Source: Candidatus Fermentibacterota bacterium (GTDB taxonomy: Bacteria > Fermentibacterota > Fermentibacteria > Fermentibacterales > JCC-6). Taken from it: 33,419 nt of DNA. Of this stretch, positions 8,168 through 16,117 are shown one piece after another. Where the stretch lies: contig QNDS01000007.1 of the NCBI GenBank assembly GCA_003644925.1, positions 1 through 33,419 on the forward strand, given 5' to 3'. A program made the position numbers and the translations under genes. Under the pieces are notes generated by a model, which saw only the letters and a program-made list of their open reading frames with translations, did no database searches and was not told the DNA's origin. Each line of letters begins with the position of its first letter. Positions within the stretch are counted from its first letter, which is position 1.

Positions 8168-8554
8168 ATGAAACAGCATATAGGTGTCGGCAGACGAAAG
8201 AGCGCTACAGCAAGATGTTATCTGAAAGCTGGAAATGGTCAGATCCAGATCAATCATAGGGATCCGAAGGAGTACTTCTGTGATCTATGGCAGTTGGAGC
8301 ATGCCTTTGAACCTCTGGAGACTGCTGGAGTATTAAAGGATTATGATGTTAAGGTCAACGTTCGCGGTGGAGGATTAACCGGACAGGCTGGAGCCATAAG
8401 ACTTGGAATAGCAAGAGCCCTGGTGGATATTAATCCTGATTTCAGGCCTGCCCTGAAAGCTGAGGGTATGCTCAGTCGCGATCCAAGGATAGTTGAGCGT
8501 AAGAAATACGGTCAGCCCAAGGCAAGAAAAAGATTCCAGTTCTCCAAGAGATAG
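8168..8554 (+). CDS. rpsI: 30S ribosomal protein S9
   Basis: Small-subunit protein whose C-terminal tail reaches the P-site tRNA. The 128 residues have the family start (GVGRRKSATARCYLKAG), the NVRGGGLTGQAGAIRLGIARAL core and the invariant C-terminal basic tail ending in SKR. It pairs with rplM upstream, with GGTGAG before the ATG. Confidence 0.98.
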   Translation: MKQHIGVGRRKSATARCYLKAGNGQIQINHRDPKEYFCDLWQLEHAFEPLETAGVLKDYDVKVNVRGGGLTGQAGAIRLGIARALVDINPDFRPALKAEGMLSRDPRIVERKKYGQPKARKRFQFSKR

Positions 8555-8685
8555 AATAACTGCGCACTTTCTGTACATTGTGCGTTCAATACACACGGTT
8601 GGTGGTGATAAGCCCCGGTGTTTCCATCTGAAAGTGGAAATGGGTTTGATCAAGCCGGCCGGAGGATAACCGAAAGGAACAATCC
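8555..8685 (+). promoter_or_regulatory. Leader region before rpsB with hairpins
   Basis: A 131-base gap between rpsI and rpsB. It contains a weak hairpin (CGCAC and GTGCG at about 8563-8583), a clearer one with arms TTTCCA 8621-8626 and TGGAAA 8635-8640, and a near-palindrome GGTTTGATCAAGCC at about 8643-8656, just before the ribosome-binding region (GGAGGAT at 8661-8667). In many bacteria S2 regulates its own operon through an rpsB leader RNA, and this region may do the same. The structure has not been matched to a known leader motif, and no convincing promoter was found. Confidence 0.4.
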
Positions 8686-9882
8686 ATGAAAATACCTTCC
8701 ATGAAGGAAATGCTTGAGGCCGGAATACATTTCGGTCACCAGAAGAGTCGATGGAACCCAAAGATGAAGAATTATATCTTCATGGCTCGTAATGGTATAC
8801 ATATCATTGATCTGAAAAAGTCGCGAGCATTGCTTGAAGATGCGGCAAATCTGGTTGCGAAAACAGTTGCCTCAGGGAAAAGCGTTCTGTTTGTGGCCAC
8901 AAAAAAGCAGGGAAGAGAGTGTCTGAAAGAGCATGCTATCAGATGCGGTCAGTATTACGTTACCGAGCGCTGGATGGGCGGAATGCTTACTAACTTCAGA
9001 ACGATCTCAAAAGGTATCCAGACTCTGATCGAACTTGAACAGGCAGAGAAGGATGGATACCCCGCAAGCCTCACAAAAAAAGAAATCCTGAGGAAGAAGA
9101 GACACAGAGAGAAGCTTGAGAAAGATCTCACAGGTATCCGTCACATGAAAAATCTTCCCGGAGCAATTATTGTTGTCGATATCAAGAAGGAACAGATAGC
9201 TGTCAGGGAAGCAAGAAATCTGAAAATACCATGCATAGGTATAGTTGATACAAACTGCGATCCGACAGAGGTGGATTATCCCATCCCCGGCAACGATGAC
9301 GCGATTAAATCCATATCCATGATAGTGGGAACTCTGGCGGATTACGCGCTTCTTGGTGCTGAAGGCTCCACTTCGGAAGCTGCGGATGCTGCAGCCCTGC
9401 AGGAGATGTCCAAAGAATCGACCGAGGAGAAACCGAAGGAAGCCGCCTCGAAGGTTTCCGAAAAGATCGAGAAAGAACCGGTTCCAGATAAACCGGTAGT
9501 GAAAGCTGCTCCTGAGAAGAAAGCTGCTCCTGAGAAGAAAGCTGCTCCTGAGAAGAAAGCTGCTCCTGAGAAGAAAGCTGCTCCTAAGAAGAAAGCTGCT
9601 CCTGAGAAGAAAGCAGCCGCTGAGAAGAAGGCAGCCGCTGAGAAGAAGGCTGCCCCTGAGAAGAAAGCAACCGCTGAGAAGAAGGCTGCTCCTGAGAAGA
9701 AAGCAGCCGCTGAGAAGAAGGCTGCCCCTGAGAAGAAGGCTGCTCCTGAGAAGAAAGCAGCCCCTAAGAAGAAGACTGCTGCTAAGAAAACAACAAAGAA
9801 AGCTGCAGACAAGGATACCGTTTCGGACAATCCTGCTGAAGAAGTGGATAATACCGAAGAGGGAAAGGAATCGGGTGAATAA
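8686..9882 (+). CDS. rpsB: 30S ribosomal protein S2 with long Ala/Lys/Pro-rich repeat tail
   Basis: Residues 1 to about 225 form a normal S2: MKEMLEAGIHFGHQKSRWNP, FMARNGIHIIDLKK, VLFVATKKQ, ERWMGGMLTNF, GAIIVVDIKKE, IPCIGIVDTNCDPTEVDYPIPGNDD and the ADYALLGAEG end. The remaining 170 residues are disordered and charged: an acidic/basic linker, then about 15 copies of a hexapeptide close to AAPEKK, then an acidic end. Ordinary S2 is about 230-260 aa, so the tail nearly doubles it. The tail resembles eukaryotic histone H1-like and AlgP-like repeats; it may bind RNA or DNA, which is inference. It overlaps tsf by one base (TAATG). Confidence 0.96.
   Translation: MKIPSMKEMLEAGIHFGHQKSRWNPKMKNYIFMARNGIHIIDLKKSRALLEDAANLVAKTVASGKSVLFVATKKQGRECLKEHAIRCGQYYVTERWMGGMLTNFRTISKGIQTLIELEQAEKDGYPASLTKKEILRKKRHREKLEKDLTGIRHMKNLPGAIIVVDIKKEQIAVREARNLKIPCIGIVDTNCDPTEVDYPIPGNDDAIKSISMIVGTLADYALLGAEGSTSEAADAAALQEMSKESTEEKPKEAASKVSEKIEKEPVPDKPVVKAAPEKKAAPEKKAAPEKKAAPEKKAAPKKKAAPEKKAAAEKKAAAEKKAAPEKKATAEKKAAPEKKAAAEKKAAPEKKAAPEKKAAPKKKTAAKKTTKKAADKDTVSDNPAEEVDNTEEGKESGE
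9505..9774 (+). repeat. Tandem 18-bp coding repeat in rpsB (15 units)
   Basis: Fifteen in-frame 18-base units, consensus gctgctcctgagaagaaa, encoding AAPEKK with variants AAPKKK, AAAEKK and ATAEKK. The first four units are identical at DNA level, and the later ones mix gcagcc/gctgcc and aag/aaa codons, which suggests older copies plus recent expansion at the 5' end. A sixteenth degenerate unit follows (9775-9792). Copy number may vary between strains. Confidence 0.95.
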
Positions 9883-10478
9883 TGGCTATCAATGTTGATG
9901 ATCTGAAACTGCTTAGAAAAGCCACCGGAGCAGGAATGCTTGACTGCAAGAAAGCACTTGATGAGAGTGGCGGCGACATGGAGAAAGCTATTACGATCCT
10001 CCGCGAAAAAGGTATAAAAGTAGCATCCAAGAAAGCTTCAAGAGATGCGGATGAGGGCCTTGTAGTATCGTACATTCATCCCCCCGGAAAGCTTGGAATT
10101 CTTGTCGAGGTGAACTGCGAAACGGATTTCGTGGCCAAGACAGAGGATTTCCAGGATTTCGCAAAGAAAATTGCCATGCATATCGCAGCTTATCCTCCAA
10201 TTGTCGTATCCCGGGATGATTTGCCGAAGGAAGATATCGAAGCAGAGAAAAATGTACTCCTTGCCCAGCTTGAAGATTCGGGCAAACCGGCTGAAATTAT
10301 CGAGAAGATAATAAACGGTCGTTTGGAGAAGTTCTATTCAGATACATGTCTGCTTGACCAGGAATGGTCTGACGATCCGGATGTCGGAGCCGTTAAGGAT
10401 GCGCTTACCGATCTTATCGGAAAGCTTCGCGAAAACATTGTGATCCGCAGATTCGCAAGGTTTTCGATAGGTAACTGA
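9882..10478 (+). CDS. tsf: Elongation factor Ts
   Basis: Nucleotide exchange factor for EF-Tu. The N-terminal UBA-like domain has LLRKATGAGMLDCKKAL, and the core has GKLGILVEVNCETDFVAK, the key EF-Tu-binding TDFV motif. At 198 aa it is the short form, with one core subdomain, as in many non-enterobacterial species. The ATG overlaps the rpsB stop by one base; the stop overlaps pyrH in the same way (TGATG). Confidence 0.98.
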   Translation: MAINVDDLKLLRKATGAGMLDCKKALDESGGDMEKAITILREKGIKVASKKASRDADEGLVVSYIHPPGKLGILVEVNCETDFVAKTEDFQDFAKKIAMHIAAYPPIVVSRDDLPKEDIEAEKNVLLAQLEDSGKPAEIIEKIINGRLEKFYSDTCLLDQEWSDDPDVGAVKDALTDLIGKLRENIVIRRFARFSIGN

Positions 10479-11209
10479 TGAAAGAGGCTGACCGGTCGTT
10501 GCCCCAGAGGGTACTTCTCAAGCTAAGCGGAGAGGTTCTGGCAGGTGAAGCCGGTCATGGAATAGATCCTGATTTCACGAGTGAACTTGCCCGAGCCGTT
10601 CTTGAGCTTGCTGCCTCAGGCTGCCGTGTCGGAATAGTTACAGGTGGAGGAAATTTCATCCGGGGAAGGGATCTCAGGTCGATTGACCGGATCACCGGAG
10701 ACCAGATGGGAATGCTGGCAACACTCATAAACGGACTTGCATTCAGAGATGCGATAAGGAAGCGCGGAGGCTCCGCTGTTGTGCTTTCATCCATACCTGT
10801 GGAAGGCATCTTCGAAACCTTTTCTCCGGAAAAGGCCGAGGAATACCTCAGCCGGGGAGACGTAGTCATATATGCGGGCGGAACAGGAAACCCGTGTCTC
10901 ACTACTGATACCGCGGCTGCACTGAGAGCCGTGCAGACAGGATGCACAAGACTGCTCAAAGGTACGAAGGTTGATGGAGTTTACGATTCAGACCCAGCTC
11001 AAAACCCTGAAGCGCAGCGATTTAAGACACTAACTTATGATGAAGTGCTCAGGCTTGATCTGAAGGTGATGGATGCCGCTGCAATTGCCATTTGTCGAGA
11101 TGCAGGGCTTCCTATTAGTGTTTTTGATATATGGGACCCAGAAAATATTCTCAGGGTATTCAAAGAGCCTTCGATCGGAAGCCAGATAGGGGGAATGAAC
11201 CATGATTGA
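10478..11209 (+). CDS. pyrH: UMP kinase
   Basis: Phosphorylates UMP to UDP in pyrimidine synthesis; a cytosolic hexamer of the amino-acid-kinase fold. Seen are RVLLKLSGEVL, GIVTGGGNFIRGR, GDQMGMLATLINGLAF, GGTGNPCLTTDTAAALRA (usually GNPFFTTD, so a Cys-Leu variant), KVDGVYDSDP and VMDAAAIAICRDAGLPISVFD. Length is 243 aa, normal. It sits between tsf and frr as in most bacteria and overlaps frr by eight bases. Confidence 0.98.
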   Translation: MKEADRSLPQRVLLKLSGEVLAGEAGHGIDPDFTSELARAVLELAASGCRVGIVTGGGNFIRGRDLRSIDRITGDQMGMLATLINGLAFRDAIRKRGGSAVVLSSIPVEGIFETFSPEKAEEYLSRGDVVIYAGGTGNPCLTTDTAAALRAVQTGCTRLLKGTKVDGVYDSDPAQNPEAQRFKTLTYDEVLRLDLKVMDAAAIAICRDAGLPISVFDIWDPENILRVFKEPSIGSQIGGMNHD

Positions 11210-11759
11210 TCAGATTCTGAACGATCAGAAGAGTAGAATGAAAAAGGCAGTTGAGAACACCGCAAGGGAGATGGCTGTAATCAGGACCGGTAAGGCAAGC
11301 CCAGCCCTTCTGGACAATATCCGTGTCGAGTGCTGGGGGGGGCTGCATCCTATAAAGCAGGTTGCCGGAATATCTGCACCGGAGCCTCGGCTTATCGTAA
11401 TACAGCCCTTCGATCCCTCGACATCAGATGCGATTGTTCGCGCAATACAGAAATCGGATCTTGGTCTCAGGGCTGCAGCAGACGGACCGGTAGTAAGAAT
11501 TCCCGTTCCTAAGCTCTCCGATGATCGCAGAAAGGAACTCAGCCGGCACGTCAAGAAGCTTGCTGAATCGGGAAGAACCGCCATAAGGAACATCAGAAGA
11601 AGCGGCAACGACGAACTGCACAAAGCCAGCAAAGCCAGTGATATCACTGAGGATGAGGAGTACAAGACACTCAGCGATATCCAGGATGCCGCAAATGAGG
11701 CGATCGCCGAAATCGACAAATATCTCGAATCAAAAGAAGCCGAAATACTTGAGGTTTGA
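11202..11759 (+). CDS. frr: Ribosome recycling factor
   Basis: Splits post-termination ribosomes together with EF-G. The 185 residues show the typical start with MKKAVENTAREMAVIRTGKASPALLDNI, the IQPFDPSTSDAIVRAIQKSDLGL segment, and the helical DDRRKELSRHVKKLAESGR with the EDEEYKTLSDIQ C-terminal part. The usual VxYYG is replaced by VECWGG. ATG 11202 overlaps the end of pyrH. Confidence 0.97.
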   Translation: MIDQILNDQKSRMKKAVENTAREMAVIRTGKASPALLDNIRVECWGGLHPIKQVAGISAPEPRLIVIQPFDPSTSDAIVRAIQKSDLGLRAAADGPVVRIPVPKLSDDRRKELSRHVKKLAESGRTAIRNIRRSGNDELHKASKASDITEDEEYKTLSDIQDAANEAIAEIDKYLESKEAEILEV

Positions 11760-11764
11760 CAGTC

Positions 11765-12484
11765 TTGGCTGTTGATAACTGCCTGACCCATGTCGCTATC
11801 ATCATGGATGGGAACGGACGCTGGGCAAGGTCTCACGGTCTGAAACGGATAGATGGGCATAAAGCTGCAGAGAAAGCTATTCACGATGCTGTGCAGTACT
11901 GCGGTGAAATGGGTGTTGAATACCTGACGCTATATGCATTCTCAACCGAGAACTGGAAGAGGCCGAAAGCTGAGGTTCTTTTCATAATGACGCTCCTGAA
12001 AAGCTTCATTAAGCGCAATATTGATGACCTTGACGGAAACCGGGTTAGAATAAGAGCTACCGGCCGGCTTGATGATCTGCCTCGCGGACCATTGAAAGAG
12101 TTGCGGAATGCGATGATACGAACCGGTTCAAACGAAGGTCTGAACCTGATTCTTGCCCTGAGCTATGGAGGAAGAGCGGAGATAACTGATGCAATGAGAA
12201 AGATCGCTCTGGATATCAAAGCGGGACGGATGCAAACCTCCGACATCACTGAAGATACTATTACTTCCTGTATGTATCATCCGGACGTACCCGATCCGGA
12301 CATCATCATACGGACCAGTGGTGAACAGAGGCTGTCAAATTTCCTGCTGTGGGAATCCGCCTACTCTGAGCTTTACTTCACAGATGTTCTCTGGCCTGAT
12401 TTCAGAAGAGTAGACCTTGAAGAGGCTTTCAAAGATTACAGGTCGAGGCGAAGACGGTTCGGCGATTTAGATTCCGACCGATGA
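11765..12484 (+). CDS. uppS: Polyprenyl (undecaprenyl) diphosphate synthase
   Basis: cis-prenyltransferase that builds undecaprenyl diphosphate, the lipid carrier for peptidoglycan and polysaccharides. Motifs are HVAIIMDGNGRWARSHG (catalytic Asp and P-loop-like region), the GxxYLTLYAFSTENWKRP segment, LNLILALSYGGRAEI and the PDPDIIIRTSGEQRLSNFLLWESAYSELYF region. TTG 11765 is preferred because GAGG (11751-11754) lies ten bases upstream; TTG 11756, overlapping the frr stop, is the alternative. It is coupled to cdsA by ATGA. Confidence 0.96.
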   Translation: MAVDNCLTHVAIIMDGNGRWARSHGLKRIDGHKAAEKAIHDAVQYCGEMGVEYLTLYAFSTENWKRPKAEVLFIMTLLKSFIKRNIDDLDGNRVRIRATGRLDDLPRGPLKELRNAMIRTGSNEGLNLILALSYGGRAEITDAMRKIALDIKAGRMQTSDITEDTITSCMYHPDVPDPDIIIRTSGEQRLSNFLLWESAYSELYFTDVLWPDFRRVDLEEAFKDYRSRRRRFGDLDSDR

Positions 12485-13302
12485 AATCATTCAATTCCCT
12501 TGCAGTCAGAGTGGCGGTGGCAGTTCCCGGTATAGGATTGTTCGCAGCCGTAGCGTTTCTTGATATACGTTATCTGACAACTGGATTTTTCGCGCTCATT
12601 GCCGCATTCTGCGCTGCAGAAGCGGTTACTCTGTTCAGACCCTGCTCCGGTATCAGAATGAAAGCCCTGCTTGCTGTAATGGTGGCAGGCTCATCTGCTG
12701 CGGTTGCTCTACTGGAACCCGCTGTTTCAATAGTTCTGATCCTGCTCCCCGGAGCACTCATTTCAACGGTATGGATACTTGGTGACGGGGTAAACAATGC
12801 ACGAAGGAAAACTGCCGGAATCACAGGCATATCCGTTGCGCTTGCACTGGGCTTCGGCCTTCTGGCAAGGTTGAGACTGGATTTTCAATCACCCTGGGTC
12901 GTATTCATACCTCTGCTGATCTGCTGGCTTGGGGACTCACTGGCTTATTTTGCGGGAAGCGCCTTCGGACGGCACAAAATGGCGCCCTCCATCAGCCCGG
13001 CCAAATCCTGGGAGGGTTTTTTCGCCGGGGTAGCAGGCGCCGTAGGCGGAGCTCTCCTGGCGGGCACCGTCGGTGCTGGATTTCCACTGATTATCATGGT
13101 AGTGATCGGGGCGGCTGGAGGCATAGCCGCCGTCACTGGAGACCTCCTGGAATCCGCGATGAAGAGAGATGCGGGAGTTAAGGATTCCGGCGCATTTCTT
13201 CGGGGGCACGGCGGGTTTCTTGACAGGTTCGACAGTATTCTCGCCGTTGTTCCGGTTGTTTGGGTTCTTCTGTTCCTCTTCCGCCGGGTTGTGGCATTAT
13301 GA
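12481..13302 (+). CDS. cdsA: Phosphatidate cytidylyltransferase
   Basis: Membrane enzyme making CDP-diacylglycerol, the precursor used by pgsA at 2065-2664. The 273 residues contain about seven hydrophobic helices. The C-terminal CDS signature is GDLLESAMKRDAGVKDSG followed by LRGHGGFLDRFDS (normally PGHGG). SPAKSWEGFF matches the family SPxKTxEG motif. It starts at ATG 12481, overlapping the uppS stop, and its end overlaps the dxr start by four bases. Confidence 0.96.
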   Translation: MKSFNSLAVRVAVAVPGIGLFAAVAFLDIRYLTTGFFALIAAFCAAEAVTLFRPCSGIRMKALLAVMVAGSSAAVALLEPAVSIVLILLPGALISTVWILGDGVNNARRKTAGITGISVALALGFGLLARLRLDFQSPWVVFIPLLICWLGDSLAYFAGSAFGRHKMAPSISPAKSWEGFFAGVAGAVGGALLAGTVGAGFPLIIMVVIGAAGGIAAVTGDLLESAMKRDAGVKDSGAFLRGHGGFLDRFDSILAVVPVVWVLLFLFRRVVAL

Positions 13303-14405
13303 GGAAGGTTGCAGTACTGGGAAGCACCGGTTCGATAGGGACTCAGGCTCTGGAGATCATACATGCGAATCCGGAACTTGAGCTTCATTCATTACTTTGC
13401 GGAAGCAACCTTGATCTTCTTATGCAGCAGAGGGAACAGTTCTCCCCATCTGTAACCGCCATCGATTCTCCGGGCGGGGAATGTCCCGGCGGTATAATAA
13501 CCGGTCAGGATATTCTTCAGAAAACTATTGATGGGGCTGATATGGTTCTCAATGCCATTGTCGGAAGTGCTGGCCTGCGAGCCAGTCTTATCTGCAGGGA
13601 GAGGGGGATTAAGCTGGCTCTGGCCAACAAGGAAAGCCTTGTTGTAGGCGGCGAATTACTCAGCGATCATATCCGCGCCGGGGGCATCATCCCCGTTGAC
13701 AGCGAGCACAGTACGATATTCAGATGCCTGCATTCCGAACCGCGCCCGGTGAGGAGCATTACGCTGACGGCGAGTGGAGGGTCTGTACGGGATCTCCCCA
13801 TTGAAGAACTTAAAAATGCGGGTGTCGATGATATTCTGAATCACCCAACCTGGAATATGGGAGCAAGAATAACGGTTGATTCGGCGACCATGGTGAATAA
13901 AGCCTTCGAGGTCATAGAAGCCCGATGGCTGTTCAGCGGTATAAATATCGATGTGGTCCTGCACCCCCAGAGCATAGTCCATTCCTTTGTAAGGCTTGAG
14001 GATGGTTCCTGGAAAGCACTTCTGGGTAAGCCCGATATGAAAGTGCCATTGCAGTACGCCCTGCAGTATCCGGGCCGCGAGCTTGAACTGATATCCGATG
14101 ATTGCCCCCTTGACTGGGGAACACTCGAGTTCAGCGAGCTTCCAAGGCAGAGGTATCCCGCTTTCGATTTGATCGTGCGGGCCGGACAGGATGGAAAAAC
14201 CTTTCCTGCGGCAGCGAACGCTGCAGATGAAATAGCTATTGCGGCATTTCTTGCCCGGAAGATCAGTTTTGGAGATATAACGGTGGTCATCGAGGAGGTG
14301 CTTAAAGGGCACGAAGCTCTGGAGGTAAGTGATTTTCAGACCGTTATGGAAGCTGACAGGGTATCACGGATTGATGCTGAAAGGATTGTGAGAAGACTAT
14401 GCTGA
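13299..14405 (+). CDS. dxr: 1-deoxy-D-xylulose-5-phosphate reductoisomerase
   Basis: Second step of the MEP isoprenoid pathway, producing MEP with NADPH; it feeds uppS. The start at ATG 13299 (MRKVAVLGSTGSIG, the NADPH motif) overlaps the cdsA stop as ATGA. Conserved segments are LALANKESLVVGG, DSEHSTIFRCL, LTASGGSVRDLP, the HPTWNMGARITVDSATMVNK metal and substrate region, and VVLHPQSIVHSFV. The 368 aa are slightly shorter than E. coli (398). Confidence 0.97.
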   Translation: MRKVAVLGSTGSIGTQALEIIHANPELELHSLLCGSNLDLLMQQREQFSPSVTAIDSPGGECPGGIITGQDILQKTIDGADMVLNAIVGSAGLRASLICRERGIKLALANKESLVVGGELLSDHIRAGGIIPVDSEHSTIFRCLHSEPRPVRSITLTASGGSVRDLPIEELKNAGVDDILNHPTWNMGARITVDSATMVNKAFEVIEARWLFSGINIDVVLHPQSIVHSFVRLEDGSWKALLGKPDMKVPLQYALQYPGRELELISDDCPLDWGTLEFSELPRQRYPAFDLIVRAGQDGKTFPAAANAADEIAIAAFLARKISFGDITVVIEEVLKGHEALEVSDFQTVMEADRVSRIDAERIVRRLC

Positions 14406-15634
14406 GTATTCTAGCAATAATCTTCGGGCTCGGTGTGATAGTGTTTTTTCACGAGATGGGACATCTTCTCATGTCCAAGGCACTCGGACTTGATGTTCCA
14501 CGCTTTTCCCTTGGCTTTCCGCCACATATTCTTAAAAGAAAAATAGGTAAAACGGAATACTGCGTAGGAGTGGTACCCCTGGGCGGATACTGCAAGGTTA
14601 ATCTCGGTACTACTGGCGAACCGGTTACGGATGTCTCATGGTTCCGGCGGGTTCTTGTGGCACTTGCAGGTCCCTTCGCTAACCTTGTGCTCACCGCGCT
14701 GATACTTATAACCGTATACGGTATTGTCGGGTGGGATGTAGATATCACTCCTGCAGTTGTAGGTAATTCTGACAACTCCCTCGGCCTGGGTGTAGGGGAT
14801 ACTGTCCTCTCTGTGAACGGTTATCCTATTGCGGACTATTATGGGATGCTGGGCATGATGTATTCGTCTACTACTGGAACAATGACCGTAGGAACAGCTG
14901 CTGGAGTACTTGAGATGAGTTATTCCCTGTCGGTGGAAACTATTCCTTTCTATGCCATGGTACCTGTAGTAATAGGGGAAGCCATGATAGGCTTTCCCGC
15001 TTACGAATCCGGTTTAAGAGCGGGGGACAGGATAATTGCTGTTGATAGTAAACCTGTATCCATTTGGCATGATTTCCAGTCAATAGTGACAGGGGATACT
15101 GAAGAACTGGCAATTGAGTTCGCACGAAACGGCATCATCGATACAGCTTATGTAACCCCTGGCGTATACGACGGCAATATTATGACCGGTGTTACTCCTC
15201 TGGTGCCTACGGAGAGGGTAAGACTCCCGATCTTTAGAGCTGTTGTTGAGGGTGTTAGATCGGCGGGTGAGGGTACCGTATACGTATGTACCACACTTTT
15301 TAGACTGTTTCAAAAACCTGCTGAGCTGGCCGAGAGTTCAGGAGGCCCCATTTATGTTGCCGAAACCCTTGGACAGCAGGCCCGGTCAGGGTTACCCAGT
15401 TACCTGTATACTATCGCAAGCATATCCATGGCGATAATGATATTCAATCTTCTTCCGATTCCGGTCCTTGACGGGGGACACGTTGTCATCCTTGTCATCG
15501 AGGGAATCAGGGGGAAACCTATTTCAAAGAAGAATGTTCAGATAATCCAGCAGACCGGCATGATAATCATATTGCTTATATTCCTGCTGATTGTCTTCAA
15601 GGATATTTCCAGAGTTATAACACGCGTGCGCTAG
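14399..15634 (+). CDS. rseP: RIP metalloprotease RseP (site-2 protease)
   Basis: Intramembrane zinc protease that cleaves anti-sigma factors in envelope stress. HEMGH (residues 18-22) in the first transmembrane helix is the zinc site. The N-terminal half continues with LGGYCKV and a second membrane helix. A PDZ-like region follows at about residues 180-260 (ESGLRAGDRIIAVDSKPV). The third metal ligand lies in NLLPIPVLDGGHVV near the end, followed by a last helix. The order uppS-cdsA-dxr-rseP is conserved in many bacteria. ATG 14399 overlaps dxr by seven bases. Confidence 0.96.
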   Translation: MLSILAIIFGLGVIVFFHEMGHLLMSKALGLDVPRFSLGFPPHILKRKIGKTEYCVGVVPLGGYCKVNLGTTGEPVTDVSWFRRVLVALAGPFANLVLTALILITVYGIVGWDVDITPAVVGNSDNSLGLGVGDTVLSVNGYPIADYYGMLGMMYSSTTGTMTVGTAAGVLEMSYSLSVETIPFYAMVPVVIGEAMIGFPAYESGLRAGDRIIAVDSKPVSIWHDFQSIVTGDTEELAIEFARNGIIDTAYVTPGVYDGNIMTGVTPLVPTERVRLPIFRAVVEGVRSAGEGTVYVCTTLFRLFQKPAELAESSGGPIYVAETLGQQARSGLPSYLYTIASISMAIMIFNLLPIPVLDGGHVVILVIEGIRGKPISKKNVQIIQQTGMIIILLIFLLIVFKDISRVITRVR

Positions 15635-15649
15635 CTGGGGTTGCCAGCT

Positions 15650-15722
15650 GGGGTCGTATCTTGAATTTTGGCATTTGATTTGTTATGGGATTAACGAATG
15701 CCAAAATTCAAGATACGACCCC
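15650..15722. repeat. Perfect 26-bp inverted repeat (large palindromic element)
   Basis: Left arm 15650-15675 and right arm 15697-15722 are exact reverse complements over 26 bases, with a 21-base loop. Both arms carry GGGGTCGTATCTTGAATTTT or its complement. A shorter hairpin (GCTGG 15634-15638, CCAGC 15644-15648) lies just upstream, with a direct repeat of AGCTGGGG. It lies between two convergent genes, so it could act as a bidirectional terminator, but there is no T-run after it. The ends match the GGGGTCG/CGACCCC ends of the palindrome at 32223-32249, which suggests a dispersed family such as REP- or MITE-like elements. Confidence 0.85.
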
Positions 15723-15725
15723 AAA

Positions 15726-16040
15726 TTACTGCTGACATGCTGGTAATGGAGGTTCCAAAGTAGCTATGGTGTCTGCTATACAGCTGTAAAGGTAGGCCCA
15801 TGCTTCCGGATTCGATTCGCAGGATTGTATCAGAGAGAGTAATTCAGTGTCCTCCGGTTTCCCGGGGCTGAGGCTGTCACCTGGAGGTAGAATCCAGTAC
15901 CTTGCGAGGATTCCCGCCCATTCACGAAGTTCGCTTTTCATATTATCTGAAATAGCGCTGTAGGAATCTGGTTCATCACAGGAAGTCAGTGTAATAAGAG
16001 CGATCATGAGCGGAATCATGACATTTAAGTATATTCGCAT
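15726..16040 (-). CDS. Small predicted lipoprotein (minus strand)
   Basis: A 104 aa protein with a signal peptide and lipobox: MRIYLNVMIPLMIALITLTS then Cys21 (LTSC), followed by Asp at +2, which in E. coli favours inner-membrane retention. The mature part is about 84 residues, acidic, with two Cys and many Trp/Tyr (REWAGILARYWILPPGD, ESNPEAWAYLYS). AGGAGA at 16045-16050 on the complementary strand sits four bases before the ATG. No family recognised. It is the only clear minus-strand gene here, divergent from the peptidase gene and convergent with rseP. Confidence 0.75.
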   Translation of the reverse strand: MRIYLNVMIPLMIALITLTSCDEPDSYSAISDNMKSELREWAGILARYWILPPGDSLSPGKPEDTELLSLIQSCESNPEAWAYLYSCIADTIATLEPPLPACQQ

Positions 16041-16117
16041 TGTATCTCCTGTTCGAGCGGGAACCCTGGCAGTATAGTCGAACTACGAATGCCTGAACAG
16101 TGTTATCTGGAGGTCAA

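Noticed and set aside
9505-9774. Tandem repeat considered as a CRISPR array
   Set aside because: Units are 18 bases, contiguous, in frame with rpsB and without spacers.
9342-9830. Minus-strand frame of 162 codons rich in Phe/Ala/Gly
   Set aside because: It is the complement of the KAAPEK repeats in rpsB. Its repetitive FSGAAF pattern is a composition artefact and no ribosome-binding site fits.
13260-13298. Earlier in-frame start for dxr
   Set aside because: It would add a 13-residue extension inside cdsA; ATG 13299 gives the conserved MRKVAVLGSTGSIG start.
15650-15722. Palindrome as an ordinary Rho-independent terminator
   Set aside because: The arms are much longer than usual and no T-run follows on either side, so it is listed as a repeat; a termination role is still possible.
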